A DNA stretch of 6,840 bases from JAIOPA01 sp036522895 (GCA_036522895.1 DATDEX010000461.1:1-6840); one strand, 5' to 3'; positions 1 through 6,705 are shown, counted from the first letter of the stretch. Translations and numbers: made by a program. Notes: generated from the letters alone by a model not told the origin.

Positions 1-16
1 CGCGGGCAAAGCCCGC
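1..16 (-). terminator. Hairpin downstream of rpmG, possible terminator
   Basis: A perfect 6-bp inverted repeat (GCGGGC, three-base loop, GCCCGC at 2-16) lies 16 bases past the rpmG stop. On the minus strand its loop is TTT. The window ends here, so a following U-tract cannot be seen. It could end the tRNA-rpmG transcript or be a structure ahead of the next gene, which in related clusters is tRNA-Trp or secE. Confidence 0.3.
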
Positions 17-32
17 TCCTCCGGGCCTGCGA

Positions 33-185
33 CTACTTCGTCTCCTTGTGATCGGTGTGCTTGCGGCACCTCGGGCAGAACTTCGGCAGGACGAGCTTGT
101 CGGTCATCGTGCGCTTGTTCTTGGTCGTCGTGTAGTTCCGCTCTTTGCAGACGTTGCATTCGAGCGTGATGATGGTGCGGTTCAT
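33..185 (-). CDS. rpmG: 50S ribosomal protein L33 (bL33)
   Basis: This is a small basic protein of the large ribosomal subunit, located near the tRNA exit site. The 50-residue product has the normal family length. It carries the zinc-ribbon cysteines of the C+ form: C10-x2-C13 near the N-terminus and C37-x2-C40 near the C-terminus, with the typical NYTTTKNK stretch between them. The ATG at 185 is chosen because the family begins with a short MNRTIITLECxxC segment; the frame runs further upstream, but that part enters the tRNA-Thr gene and has no family resemblance. A purine-rich GGAAGAGG lies just before the start. It is the only protein gene in the tRNA operon and begins 42 bases after the tRNA-Thr(GGU) CCA end. 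In many bacteria tuf sits at exactly this junction; it is absent here. Presumably secE and nusG follow outside the window. Confidence 0.96.
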   Translation of the reverse strand: MNRTIITLECNVCKERNYTTTKNKRTMTDKLVLPKFCPRCRKHTDHKETK

Positions 186-227
186 GTCCTCTTCCCCTGG
201 TCCGCTTGCTACCGTCCTTCGATCTGC

Positions 228-303
228 TGGAGCCCACCACCAGGATTGAACTGGTGACCTCGTCCTTACCAAGGACGTGCTCTACCGACTGAGCTAGGTG
301 GGC
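228..303 (-). tRNA. tRNA-Thr (anticodon GGU)
   Basis: A full cloverleaf is visible on the minus strand. The acceptor GCCCACC (303-297) pairs with GGTGGGC, the D-arm is GCTC/GAGC, and the anticodon stem CGTCC/GGACG encloses the loop TTGGTAA, giving anticodon GGT (reads ACC/ACU). The T-arm is ACCAG-TTCAATC-CTGGT. The discriminator is T and the 3' CCA is encoded (230-228). It is the last tRNA of the cluster, directly before rpmG. Confidence 0.97.
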
Positions 304-326
304 TGAAAGTTGTGTTCGCTCATGGT

Positions 327-403
<77 letters not shown>

Positions 404-432
404 ACATCCTCCTTCGTCGGCGATCTGCGGAG

Positions 433-519
<87 letters not shown>

Positions 520-596
520 ACGCCGACTCTCGCGCCCAGGGGGCTGCCCGCGATGCGGCAGCGCTGGTCCTCGCCGGGGGGGCGACCTCCCGGCTG

Positions 597-616
597 CCGC
601 CGCCCGCAGGCGGCGG
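597..616 (-). repeat. GC-rich hairpin between tRNA-Thr and tRNA-Tyr
   Basis: The spacer between tRNA-Thr(UGU) and tRNA-Tyr is about 105 bases, compared with 23-31 bases between the other tRNAs. It contains a perfect 8-bp stem (CCGCCGCC/GGCGGCGG) with a four-base loop. No T-run follows on the minus strand, so it is not a convincing terminator. It may be a precursor-processing structure or simply a dispersed GC-rich repeat. Confidence 0.35.
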
Positions 617-624
617 GACTGCTG

Positions 625-696
625 AGCTGGCGAAGGGACTCGAACCCCCAACCACCTCATTACAAATGAGATGCTCTACCATTGAGCTACGCCAGC
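625..696 (-). tRNA. tRNA-Thr (anticodon UGU)
   Basis: This is the first gene of the cluster. The acceptor GCTGGCG (696-690) pairs with CGCCAGC, the D-stem is GCTC/GAGC, and the anticodon stem TCTCA/TGAGG has the loop TTTGTAA, giving anticodon TGT (reads ACA/ACG). The T-stem GGGGG/CCCTT closes with two G-U wobbles. After discriminator T the genome reads CAG, so unlike the other three tRNAs CCA is not encoded and must be added by nucleotidyltransferase. It starts about 20 bases after the predicted transcription start. Confidence 0.96.
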
Positions 697-721
697 AGAT
701 CGCGAGGAAATGAGCAGGCGG

Positions 722-750
722 AAGATAGACACGCCCCTCGGGTCCGTCAA
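722..750 (-). promoter_or_regulatory. Sigma-70-type promoter of the tRNA-rpmG operon
   Basis: On the minus strand TTGACG (750-745) and TATCTT (727-722) are separated by exactly 17 bases, close to the TTGACA/TATAAT consensus. The predicted start is near 715, about 20 bases before tRNA-Thr(UGU). The bases after the -10 element are GC-rich (CCGCC), which is typical of stringently controlled stable-RNA promoters. That regulatory reading is inference. Confidence 0.75.
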
Positions 751-775
751 GAACCGGCGGGATTTCGCGGTGCGC

Positions 776-800
776 GGCTGCTCCGGCATTGCGGAGGCCG
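776..800 (-). terminator. Possible terminator hairpin after cytochrome c gene
   Basis: CTCCG (781-785) pairs with CGGAG (792-796) around a six-base loop. Flanking CGGC/GCCG extends the stem across a two-base bulge. It lies between the cytochrome c stop and the tRNA promoter, where a terminator is expected, but no U-tract follows on the minus strand, so termination is uncertain. Confidence 0.25.
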
Positions 801-814
801 ACGCGAACCTGCGC

Positions 815-1333
815 TCAGGGTTTGGCGCCGAGCGCCCGGACGTGCGCCAACACGGCGCGGATCTCGGCCTCGGAAAGCTGACCCTCCCAGCGCGGCATCG
901 CCCCCTTGCCCTTGTGGATCACCTCGAGGAGCTGCGCGTCGGTGCGCGTCTTCATGTACGCCTGGTCGTGGAAGTTGCGCGGTTTGGGGTTCAGACCCTT
1001 CGCGGCGATTCCGTCCCCGTGGCCGTCCACCCCGTGGCAGAGCACGCAGCGCTTGGCGAAAACCTGCGCTCCCAGATCCGCCTCCGACCCGCCGCCCTCC
1101 GCCGGCTTCGTCGTCTCGACTGCCGGCGCGGCCACGCTCTCCGGCCGTGCGGCCGGCGCGGCAGGCGGCGTTGCTCCCGCGCCTCCGCCGTTCGAGCCCG
1201 ATGCGCCACCCGAGCCTGGCTTCGACTGGCCGCAGCCGGCGAGCGCCGCCCCGAGCGCGAGCCCCGTGAGCGCCAGGCGGGCGAGCCGGAACCCTCCGCG
1301 GGCGGACGCGTCTCTCGAGTGGGGTTCGCGCAT
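815..1333 (-). CDS. Lipoprotein monohaem cytochrome c (class I)
   Basis: A periplasm-facing electron carrier, probably lipid-anchored. From the ATG at 1333 the product has 172 residues. A signal peptide has arginines followed by an Ala/Leu core and ends in a lipobox LAGC with C34 as the likely acylated residue. Residues about 35-85 form a flexible Gly/Ser/Ala/Pro linker. The cytochrome domain follows, with the haem motif CVLCH (96-100), a GxGDGIAAKGLNPKPR segment, and M146 in KGAMPRW as the likely sixth haem ligand. A GTG at 1342 in frame would add three residues; neither start has a good Shine-Dalgarno sequence. The physiological partner is unknown: no oxidase, reductase or other redox gene is visible. 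An intrinsic terminator ends only about 50 bases upstream, and I see no promoter in that gap, so expression may depend on read-through from the sigma-54 unit. Family assignment is firm; the role is not. Confidence 0.88.
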   Translation of the reverse strand: MREPHSRDASARGGFRLARLALTGLALGAALAGCGQSKPGSGGASGSNGGGAGATPPAAPAARPESVAAPAVETTKPAEGGGSEADLGAQVFAKRCVLCHGVDGHGDGIAAKGLNPKPRNFHDQAYMKTRTDAQLLEVIHKGKGAMPRWEGQLSEAEIRAVLAHVRALGAKP

Positions 1334-1357
1334 GCGCGGCACGCTAGCACCGGCTTC

Positions 1358-1377
1358 GCGCGGAGGGCAATCCGCGC
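1358..1377. repeat. Inverted repeat just upstream of cytochrome c gene
   Basis: Perfect 7-bp arms GCGCGGA/TCCGCGC surround a six-base loop, 24 bases before the ATG of the cytochrome c gene. It may be an operator or an mRNA hairpin close to the translation start. Nothing in the sequence decides between these. Confidence 0.35.
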
Positions 1378-1380
1378 CGA

Positions 1381-1427
1381 AATCGAAAAGGCAGCCGGGG
1401 GTCGAGTTACCTCGACTCCGACTGCCT
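1381..1427 (-). terminator. Intrinsic terminator of the sigma-54 transcript
   Basis: On the minus strand a long imperfect stem (GGCAG/CTGCC, CGG/CCG, then TCGAG/CTCGA, with one C-A mismatch and a bulge) closes on a four-base loop (1426-1390). It is followed by TTTTCGATTT. The opposite strand has a much poorer T-run, so it acts in the minus direction. It lies 43 bases upstream of the cytochrome c GTG, so it either insulates that gene or works as an attenuator for it. Confidence 0.7.
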
Positions 1428-1851
1428 CTTCCCGAAAGAACAGGGAGCGACCGGGATGAACTCCTCTGTCCTCACGGCTTCGTTGACCGGGCGTATTCAG
1501 TTTTTTTACGACGTTGCGTTGCTGCGAACCACGTGCTGCTCACCTACGACAACTGACTCGTCGTCCTTCCATCCCCCCTTGGGTCCTGCTGCGACCTCGA
1601 GGCGGTCCCGCACTCGCTGCGGCCTCGTCTCGAGGAGTGAACGTCGGGTACGAGCCCCCGGACGCCGAGGCGTCCGTGACGTCACATGCCTTGCCTCAAC
1701 TTGCCTGCGGTGGAGGTCCGGACGGCCGCGCGCCGATGGAGGTGCCCGACCTGCGCGCGACCGTTCCGAACTCATGAGATCCCGAATCCCCCATCGGAAT
1801 CCCCTGCCACCTCGGGCCTGCGAGCCTCATCGCCCGCAACCCGTATCCGCG
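1386..1851 (-). ncRNA. Candidate sigma-54-dependent RNA or long leader
   Basis: The span from the predicted sigma-54 start (about 1851) to the terminator U-tract gives an RNA of about 465 bases. I do not recognise it: it lacks the landmarks of tmRNA, RNase P RNA, SRP RNA and 6S RNA that I know. Open frames across it are arginine-rich and overlap in several frames, with no recognisable domain. The best small candidate is a 32-codon frame (1794-1696) with AGGGG six bases ahead of ATG. Visible structures include a perfect 7-bp hairpin at 1676-1659, the 10-bp palindrome GTGACGTCAC at 1685-1676, a 5-bp hairpin at 1635-1623 and an A7 run at 1507-1501. It could be a regulatory small RNA, or the untranslated leader of the cytochrome c gene downstream. 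The ends are inferred from promoter and terminator only. Confidence 0.45.
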
Positions 1852-1861
1852 GCCCAGGTAG

Positions 1862-1877
1862 AGCAGAGCGCGTGCCA
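1862..1877 (-). promoter_or_regulatory. rpoN-dependent promoter: Sigma-54 (-24/-12) promoter
   Basis: The minus strand reads TGGCACG, four bases, CTGCT. Compared with the sigma-54 consensus TGGCACG-N4-TTGCW, all seven bases of the -24 element match and four of five in the -12 element match. The invariant GG and GC are separated by the required ten bases. The preceding base is T, also preferred. The start is predicted near 1851. The promoter lies downstream of an activator gene of the class that sigma-54 requires, with palindromes at enhancer distance. Confidence 0.72.
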
Positions 1878-1971
1878 ATCCCCGCATTACTTGCCATTGG
1901 CGTGCATCCAGGCGCTCACTCGGCTGGGCCACAATGACTTACTGGATACATGCCACGCGATGTAAAGGCCG

Positions 1972-1977
1972 GGTGAC
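1972..1977. promoter_or_regulatory. Orphan GGTGAC half-site
   Basis: One further GGTGAC lies 19 bases from the nearest palindrome arm, on its promoter-proximal side. It matches the half-site of the two palindromes and could be a weak third contact, but a six-base match is also easily found by chance. Confidence 0.2.
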
Positions 1978-1995
1978 GAATCTGTGGGGCTTCGC

Positions 1996-2016
1996 TGTCA
2001 CCCACCCGGGGTGACA
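1996..2016. promoter_or_regulatory. Palindromic enhancer site 1 (proximal)
   Basis: The arms TGTCACCC and GGGTGACA are perfect inverted copies around a five-base centre, 21 bases in all; the shared TGTCACC/GGTGACA half-sites are 7 bases apart. The centre lies about 155 bases upstream of the predicted sigma-54 start, within the usual range for enhancer sites of sigma-54 activators. The likely binder is the Fis-type helix-turn-helix of the adjacent activator (inference). Confidence 0.65.
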
Positions 2017-2067
2017 CTCGAACCCCACTCGCCCTCCGTAATCGCACCGCGCGCAACGGACTAGCGC

Positions 2068-2088
2068 GTGTCACCTCGAAGGTGACAC
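2068..2088. promoter_or_regulatory. Palindromic enhancer site 2 (distal)
   Basis: The arms GTGTCACCT and AGGTGACAC are perfect 9-base inverted copies around a three-base centre. The half-sites TGTCACC/GGTGACA match site 1 exactly but are 5 bases apart here instead of 7. The centre is 72 bases from that of site 1, close to seven helical turns, so dimers bound at both would face roughly the same side. It lies between the activator's terminator and site 1. Confidence 0.65.
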
Positions 2089-2130
2089 CCCGGAATCGAG
2101 TAACAGCTCCCTGACATCGGCCCCAACCAT

Positions 2131-2167
2131 AAAAAATCGCGGGCGGCGCCGTAGGGCACCACCCGCG
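2131..2167 (-). terminator. Intrinsic terminator of the activator gene
   Basis: On the minus strand a 13-bp stem (CGCGGGTGGTGCC with GGCGCCGCCCGCG, two G-U pairs) closes on the loop CTAC. It is followed by ATTTTTT. It starts 25 bases after the activator stop codon. It separates the activator transcript from the sigma-54 promoter region beyond. Confidence 0.92.
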
Positions 2168-2192
2168 TTCAGAGCGAAAGCTGTCGGGACGG

Positions 2193-4595
2193 CTAGAGCG
2201 TGAGGTCCAGGCGCTTGAGCCGGGCGTAGAGCGTCTTCCGGCTGATGCCGAGCAGATCGGCGAGGCGACTCTTGTTGCCGTGCGCCTGCCGCCATGCGGT
2301 GACGATGTCGTCGCGCTCGCTCGCCCGTCGCTCGGCCTGCGCCGACGCGCGCGCCGGCGGCTCGGAGGAGAGGAACGGCAGGATCGCGCTCGCGTCGAGC
2401 TCGCCCTGCCCCGCGTGGAGTGCTGCCACACGCTTCATGACGTTCTCCAGCTCGCGCACGTTCCCCGGCCAGCCGTACGAGACCAGCATGCTCTCGGCGT
2501 CGTGCGCGAGGCGCGGGCCCTCGAGCCCGCCGTAGAACGAGAGGAAATGCCGCGCCAGCGGCACGATGTCCTCGATCCGCTCGCGCAGCGTCGGCAGGCG
2601 GATCTCGATCTCGTTCAAGCGGTAGAGGAGATCGCGCCGGAACAGCCGCTCGCCGTCGCCCCCGCGCAGCACGCGGTTCGTGGCGGCGATGATCCGGACG
2701 TCGGCGCGGCGCACCTGCGTCTCGCCCAGGCGCAGGTACTCGCCGCTCTCGAGGAAGCGGAGCAGCGTCACCTGCACGTCGAGCGGCAGCTCACCCGCCT
2801 CGTCGAGGAACAGCGTGCCGCCGTGCGCCGCCTCGACCAGGCCCACGCCCTCGGCGTGCGCGCCGGTGAAGGCGCCCTTCCGGTGCCCGAAGAGCTGCGA
2901 GAGCGCCAGGTCGGCGCGCAGCGCACCGCAGTTGACCGCGAGGAACGGCCGCGACGCGCGCGGCGACTGGGCGTGGATCGTGCGGGCCACGAGCTCCTTG
3001 CCGGTGCCGGTCTCGCCGGTGATCAACACCGAGAGCTCGGTGGCGGCGGCGCGCAGCGCCAGCCGCTCCGCCGTCCGCATGCCGTTCGAGCACGCCACGA
3101 GGCCGGGCGCGCGATGGCGGCGGCCGAGGACCGAATCGGTGCGGGTCGGGGCGGTGACGGGTGCCGGTCCCATGAGGCGCGAGAGCTCGGCCTCGGCCAG
3201 CTCCTGCCACCACGGCGTTCCGATCTCGGCGAACAGCGCGCACGCGCGGAGCGCGTGGCTCCGGGCCGCGCGCGGATCGTCGGTGAAGCGCGCGAGCAGC
3301 AACTGCACGCGGGCGAGCTCGTAGCGCTCCCGGCAGGCGACGAGCAGCGTCGATGCGTGTTCCCAGCGCTCGCGTGCGTCCAGGCGGCGCCCGCGGGCCA
3401 GCGCCAGATCGCCCGCGACGCGGTGCGCGATCGCGTGCTCGAGCCGGTCGTCCGTGAAGCGCGCGAGCCGGACCGCACGATCGAGCGACTGCTCCGTCTC
3501 GTCCAGGCGGCCGATCGAGAGCAGCGCCTCGGCGCGGCGGCGTTCGAGCTCGACCACCAGGTCACCCTCGGGCGCGGTCCGCTCGGCCATCGCGAGCGCT
3601 TCGTGGTACCGCGCGAGCGCCCGTTCGGGGCGGCCGCGATCGAAGTCCAGCTCGCCCAGGAACTCGAGCGCCAGGACCTCCTCGCGATGCGCGCTGTGGC
3701 GCCGGGCCCGCTCGAGCGCGCCCAACAGGTGCGACTCCGCGTCCACGAAGCGGCGCTGGAGCCGCGCGACGTTGCCGAGGCCGATGTTGACGTGCGCGAG
3801 GTGGAGGTCGTCGCCGATCTGGACCAGCACCTGCTCGCACTTCCGGTACGAGTCCGCGGCCCTGTCCCACGCGCCCATTTTCTGGTGGACGATGCCGAGG
3901 TTCATGAGCGGGATCGCGGTGTCGGCGAATCGCCCGCGCGCGACCCAGGTCTCGTAGGCGGCGGTGAAGTGGGCGATCGCCACCTCCCACTCGCACAGGT
4001 TCTTGTGCACCAGGCCGAGGTTGTTGCGGGCCGAGGCGGCGTTGTCCTCGTCGCCGAGCCGGCGGAAGAGCGCGAGCGCCTGCTCGCGCAGGTCCCGCGC
4101 CCGTGCCAGGTCGCCCTCGCGGTAGACGGCGTTGCCGAGCGACTCGAGCGCGAGCGCCGAGGCCGGCAGGTCGCCGAGCCGGTCCGCGAGCTGCAGCGCC
4201 TCGGTGGCGCTGCGCCCGGACTCGCTCACCCGGCCGAGCTGCAGCTCGACCTTGGCGCTCTCGAGGAGCAGTCGCGCCCGGAGCGCTCCCGACTCGGCCG
4301 GCAGCTCGCGCAGCGCCTCGCGGAGCTGGGCCAGCGCGGCCTGGGCATCCCCGCGGGCGATGCGGCAGCTCGCGGCCTTGAGCTGAAGCGCAGAGCGGCG
4401 CGCGGGGGCGAGCCCGCGCGCCGCCTGCAGAGAGAGCAGGCGATCGATGGTTTCCAGTGCGGGCACGTGGCTGTCCGCCTGGATATAGAGGTCGGCAAGC
4501 ACCTCGAGGTCAGCAACCAGAGTCTCCGGCTCGGCCGGTGGGCCCGTGAGTCGCTTCTCGAGCGATGTGATCTTGCTTCGGTCGTCCATCAACAC
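2193..4595 (-). CDS. TPR-domain sigma-54 transcriptional activator (bEBP)
   Basis: This 800-residue enhancer-binding protein would remodel sigma-54 RNA polymerase by ATP hydrolysis. Residues about 30-470 are helical TPR-like repeats. LGN/NLG-type positions recur every 40 residues (near 153, 193, 233, 272, 312), as in MalT and peptide-sensing TPR regulators. There is no receiver, GAF, PAS or FHA domain, so the signal is probably a ligand or protein bound by the repeats. The AAA+ domain (about 488-725) has Walker A GETGTGKE (527-534), the sigma-54-contacting GAFTGA loop (574-579), Walker B with D598-E599, sensor I ATN (638-640), arginine-finger region LFRRDLLYRL and GWPGNVREL (708-716). All key residues are present. 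A Fis-type helix-turn-helix ends the protein (about 761-796). GTG at 4595 is favoured because GGAG lies seven bases upstream; an ATG at 4589 is the alternative. It follows the small secreted protein gene by 80 bases and precedes two palindromes and a sigma-54 promoter, its likely targets. Confidence 0.95.
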   Translation of the reverse strand: MLMDDRSKITSLEKRLTGPPAEPETLVADLEVLADLYIQADSHVPALETIDRLLSLQAARGLAPARRSALQLKAASCRIARGDAQAALAQLREALRELPAESGALRARLLLESAKVELQLGRVSESGRSATEALQLADRLGDLPASALALESLGNAVYREGDLARARDLREQALALFRRLGDEDNAASARNNLGLVHKNLCEWEVAIAHFTAAYETWVARGRFADTAIPLMNLGIVHQKMGAWDRAADSYRKCEQVLVQIGDDLHLAHVNIGLGNVARLQRRFVDAESHLLGALERARRHSAHREEVLALEFLGELDFDRGRPERALARYHEALAMAERTAPEGDLVVELERRRAEALLSIGRLDETEQSLDRAVRLARFTDDRLEHAIAHRVAGDLALARGRRLDARERWEHASTLLVACRERYELARVQLLLARFTDDPRAARSHALRACALFAEIGTPWWQELAEAELSRLMGPAPVTAPTRTDSVLGRRHRAPGLVACSNGMRTAERLALRAAATELSVLITGETGTGKELVARTIHAQSPRASRPFLAVNCGALRADLALSQLFGHRKGAFTGAHAEGVGLVEAAHGGTLFLDEAGELPLDVQVTLLRFLESGEYLRLGETQVRRADVRIIAATNRVLRGGDGERLFRRDLLYRLNEIEIRLPTLRERIEDIVPLARHFLSFYGGLEGPRLAHDAESMLVSYGWPGNVRELENVMKRVAALHAGQGELDASAILPFLSSEPPARASAQAERRASERDDIVTAWRQAHGNKSRLADLLGISRKTLYARLKRLDLTL

Positions 4596-4625
4596 GCCGA
4601 ATCTCCGGTCAACGCGTAACGCCTA

Positions 4626-4647
4626 GGTCTGGCCTCGAGGCCGGACC
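4626..4647. repeat. Inverted repeat between secreted protein and activator
   Basis: GGTCTGGCC and GGCCGGACC flank the four bases TCGA. The plus-strand form pairs over nine base pairs with one wobble; the minus-strand form has one C-A mismatch. No U-tract follows, so it is not a clear terminator. It may be an operator or an intercistronic mRNA structure. Confidence 0.35.
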
Positions 4648-4675
4648 GCCCCCGCTTCCGTTCGGACCGCAAAGG

Positions 4676-5002
4676 TCAGAAGCGGAAGAAGACGCGGAAC
4701 CCCGCCGCGAACGCCATGCGAACCTTGAACCACAGCACGCTGAGCGCATCCTGGCGTGAGGCAGCGGTGTCCCGCTGAACGCCGGGCGTCGCCGACCCAT
4801 GAATCGGTCCCGGCTTGGGAGAACGAGCTCCCTGCGAGGGCCAATCGGGGTCCCCTGCTCCCGGTGCGGGCGGCCCCGGCGGTGCGGGATCGCCTGGGTA
4901 CTGATCCGCCCAGACTCTCCCTGGCAACGACGCGGCGGTCGCCCCACAGAGCAGCAACGCGAAGAGGACGGTCCACAGCCTGTTCAGAGCTTTGCGACGC
5001 AT
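4676..5002 (-). CDS. Small secreted Pro/Gly-rich protein, unknown function
   Basis: I do not recognise this 108-residue protein. It starts at the ATG at 5002, with a strong AGGAAAGG a few bases upstream; the open frame extends further but that part looks non-coding. Residues 1-32 form a good Sec signal peptide: a basic MRRKALNR start, the hydrophobic core LWTVLFALLLCGATAASL, and a likely cleavage after GRVWA. The mature part begins DQYPGD and is disordered, rich in Pro, Gly and Ala (about 33-75). The last 25 residues are a hydrophobic/basic amphipathic segment ending in FFRF. That terminal aromatic resembles the C-terminal signal of outer-membrane proteins, but the protein is far too small for a normal barrel. 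The C20 in the core is not in a lipobox. It lies 80 bases upstream of the TPR activator, probably cotranscribed, so it may be its partner, signal precursor or an envelope sensor (inference). Confidence 0.7.
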   Translation of the reverse strand: MRRKALNRLWTVLFALLLCGATAASLPGRVWADQYPGDPAPPGPPAPGAGDPDWPSQGARSPKPGPIHGSATPGVQRDTAASRQDALSVLWFKVRMAFAAGFRVFFRF

Positions 5003-5068
5003 GTGCCCTTTCCTGAATCCCAGTACGAGCGACACCCAACTGGCTACCAAAAACCCGAACGTGCGAGC

Positions 5069-5108
5069 CGTGGACTCGCGAGGGATGGATACGGGTGATC
5101 CCTCCACG
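5069..5108. repeat. Nested inverted repeat in leader of secreted protein gene
   Basis: The outer arms CGTGGA (5069-5074) and TCCACG (5103-5108) enclose the inner arms GAGGGAT (5080-5086) and ATCCCTC (5098-5104). The arms overlap, so two alternative foldings exist. It lies about 70-105 bases upstream of the start codon, and could be an RNA switch-like structure or an operator. It matches no riboswitch class I can identify. Confidence 0.4.
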
Positions 5109-5168
5109 AATCGGCGGCCCGCAGTCGCCCGGGTCGATGGAAAGGCTAGTCCTGTCCCCCGCCCCCGG

Positions 5169-5216
5169 CAAGGGATTTGTTCAGCCCATGACCGGGCTCC
5201 GCGCCGGAATCCCTTG
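5169..5216. repeat. Long inverted repeat with internal hairpin
   Basis: Perfect 9-base arms CAAGGGATT (5169-5177) and AATCCCTTG (5208-5216) enclose a second hairpin AGCCC/GGGCT (5183-5198). Nothing T-rich follows on the minus strand. It could be a leader structure, an operator or a processing site in a cysS read-through transcript. Confidence 0.4.
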
Positions 5217-5242
5217 GGGTTAGGCCGCTGGGGGTGCGGCAA

Positions 5243-5260
5243 CCGGCCGCCGGCGGCCGG
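5243..5260 (-). terminator. GC palindrome after cysS, possible terminator
   Basis: A perfect 18-base palindrome (CCGGCCGCC/GGCGGCCGG) begins 12 bases past the cysS stop. Only TT follows on the minus strand, so if it terminates it is a weak or factor-assisted site. Confidence 0.35.
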
Positions 5261-5272
5261 ATCGCTCCGAGC

Positions 5273-6664
<1,392 letters not shown>

Positions 6665-6705
6665 CGCTTCGCCTCCCCCAGTGGTTGTCGGTCTCGAGTC
6701 CTTGG

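Larger units (their letters stand above)
5003..5272. other. Structured intergenic region after cysS
   Basis: These 270 bases separate the cysS stop from the secreted protein start. I see no convincing gene. The region holds a GC palindrome next to cysS and two large inverted repeats (listed separately). Only weak promoter-like pairs are visible on the minus strand, for example TTGGTA and CGTACT 17 bases apart near 5050-5025, so I do not annotate a promoter. Confidence 0.5.

Noticed and set aside
1506..1775. An 89-codon minus-strand open frame within the sigma-54 transcript
   Set aside because: It is very arginine-rich, overlaps other open frames equally well, has only a weak ribosome site and no recognisable domain. 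A small peptide cannot be excluded.
1696..1794. A 32-codon minus-strand frame near the 5' end of the RNA with AGGGG ahead of ATG
   Set aside because: The ribosome site is plausible, but the length and composition give no coding evidence without conservation, so I did not call it a gene.
1456..1965. A 169-codon plus-strand open frame in the intergenic stretch
   Set aside because: It has no good ribosome site and an Arg/Ser/Pro-rich translation with no motif. It also runs antisense to the sigma-54 promoter and the RNA.
2280..4619. A 779-codon plus-strand open frame opposite the activator gene
   Set aside because: It is an antisense shadow caused by high GC at third positions. The minus strand carries intact AAA+ motifs, while this translation is low-complexity Arg/Ala/Leu-rich with no domain.
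5003..5242. An N-terminal extension of the secreted protein to 5242
   Set aside because: The frame is open, but the added residues look non-coding and would hide the signal peptide in the interior. The strong ribosome site points to the ATG at 5002.
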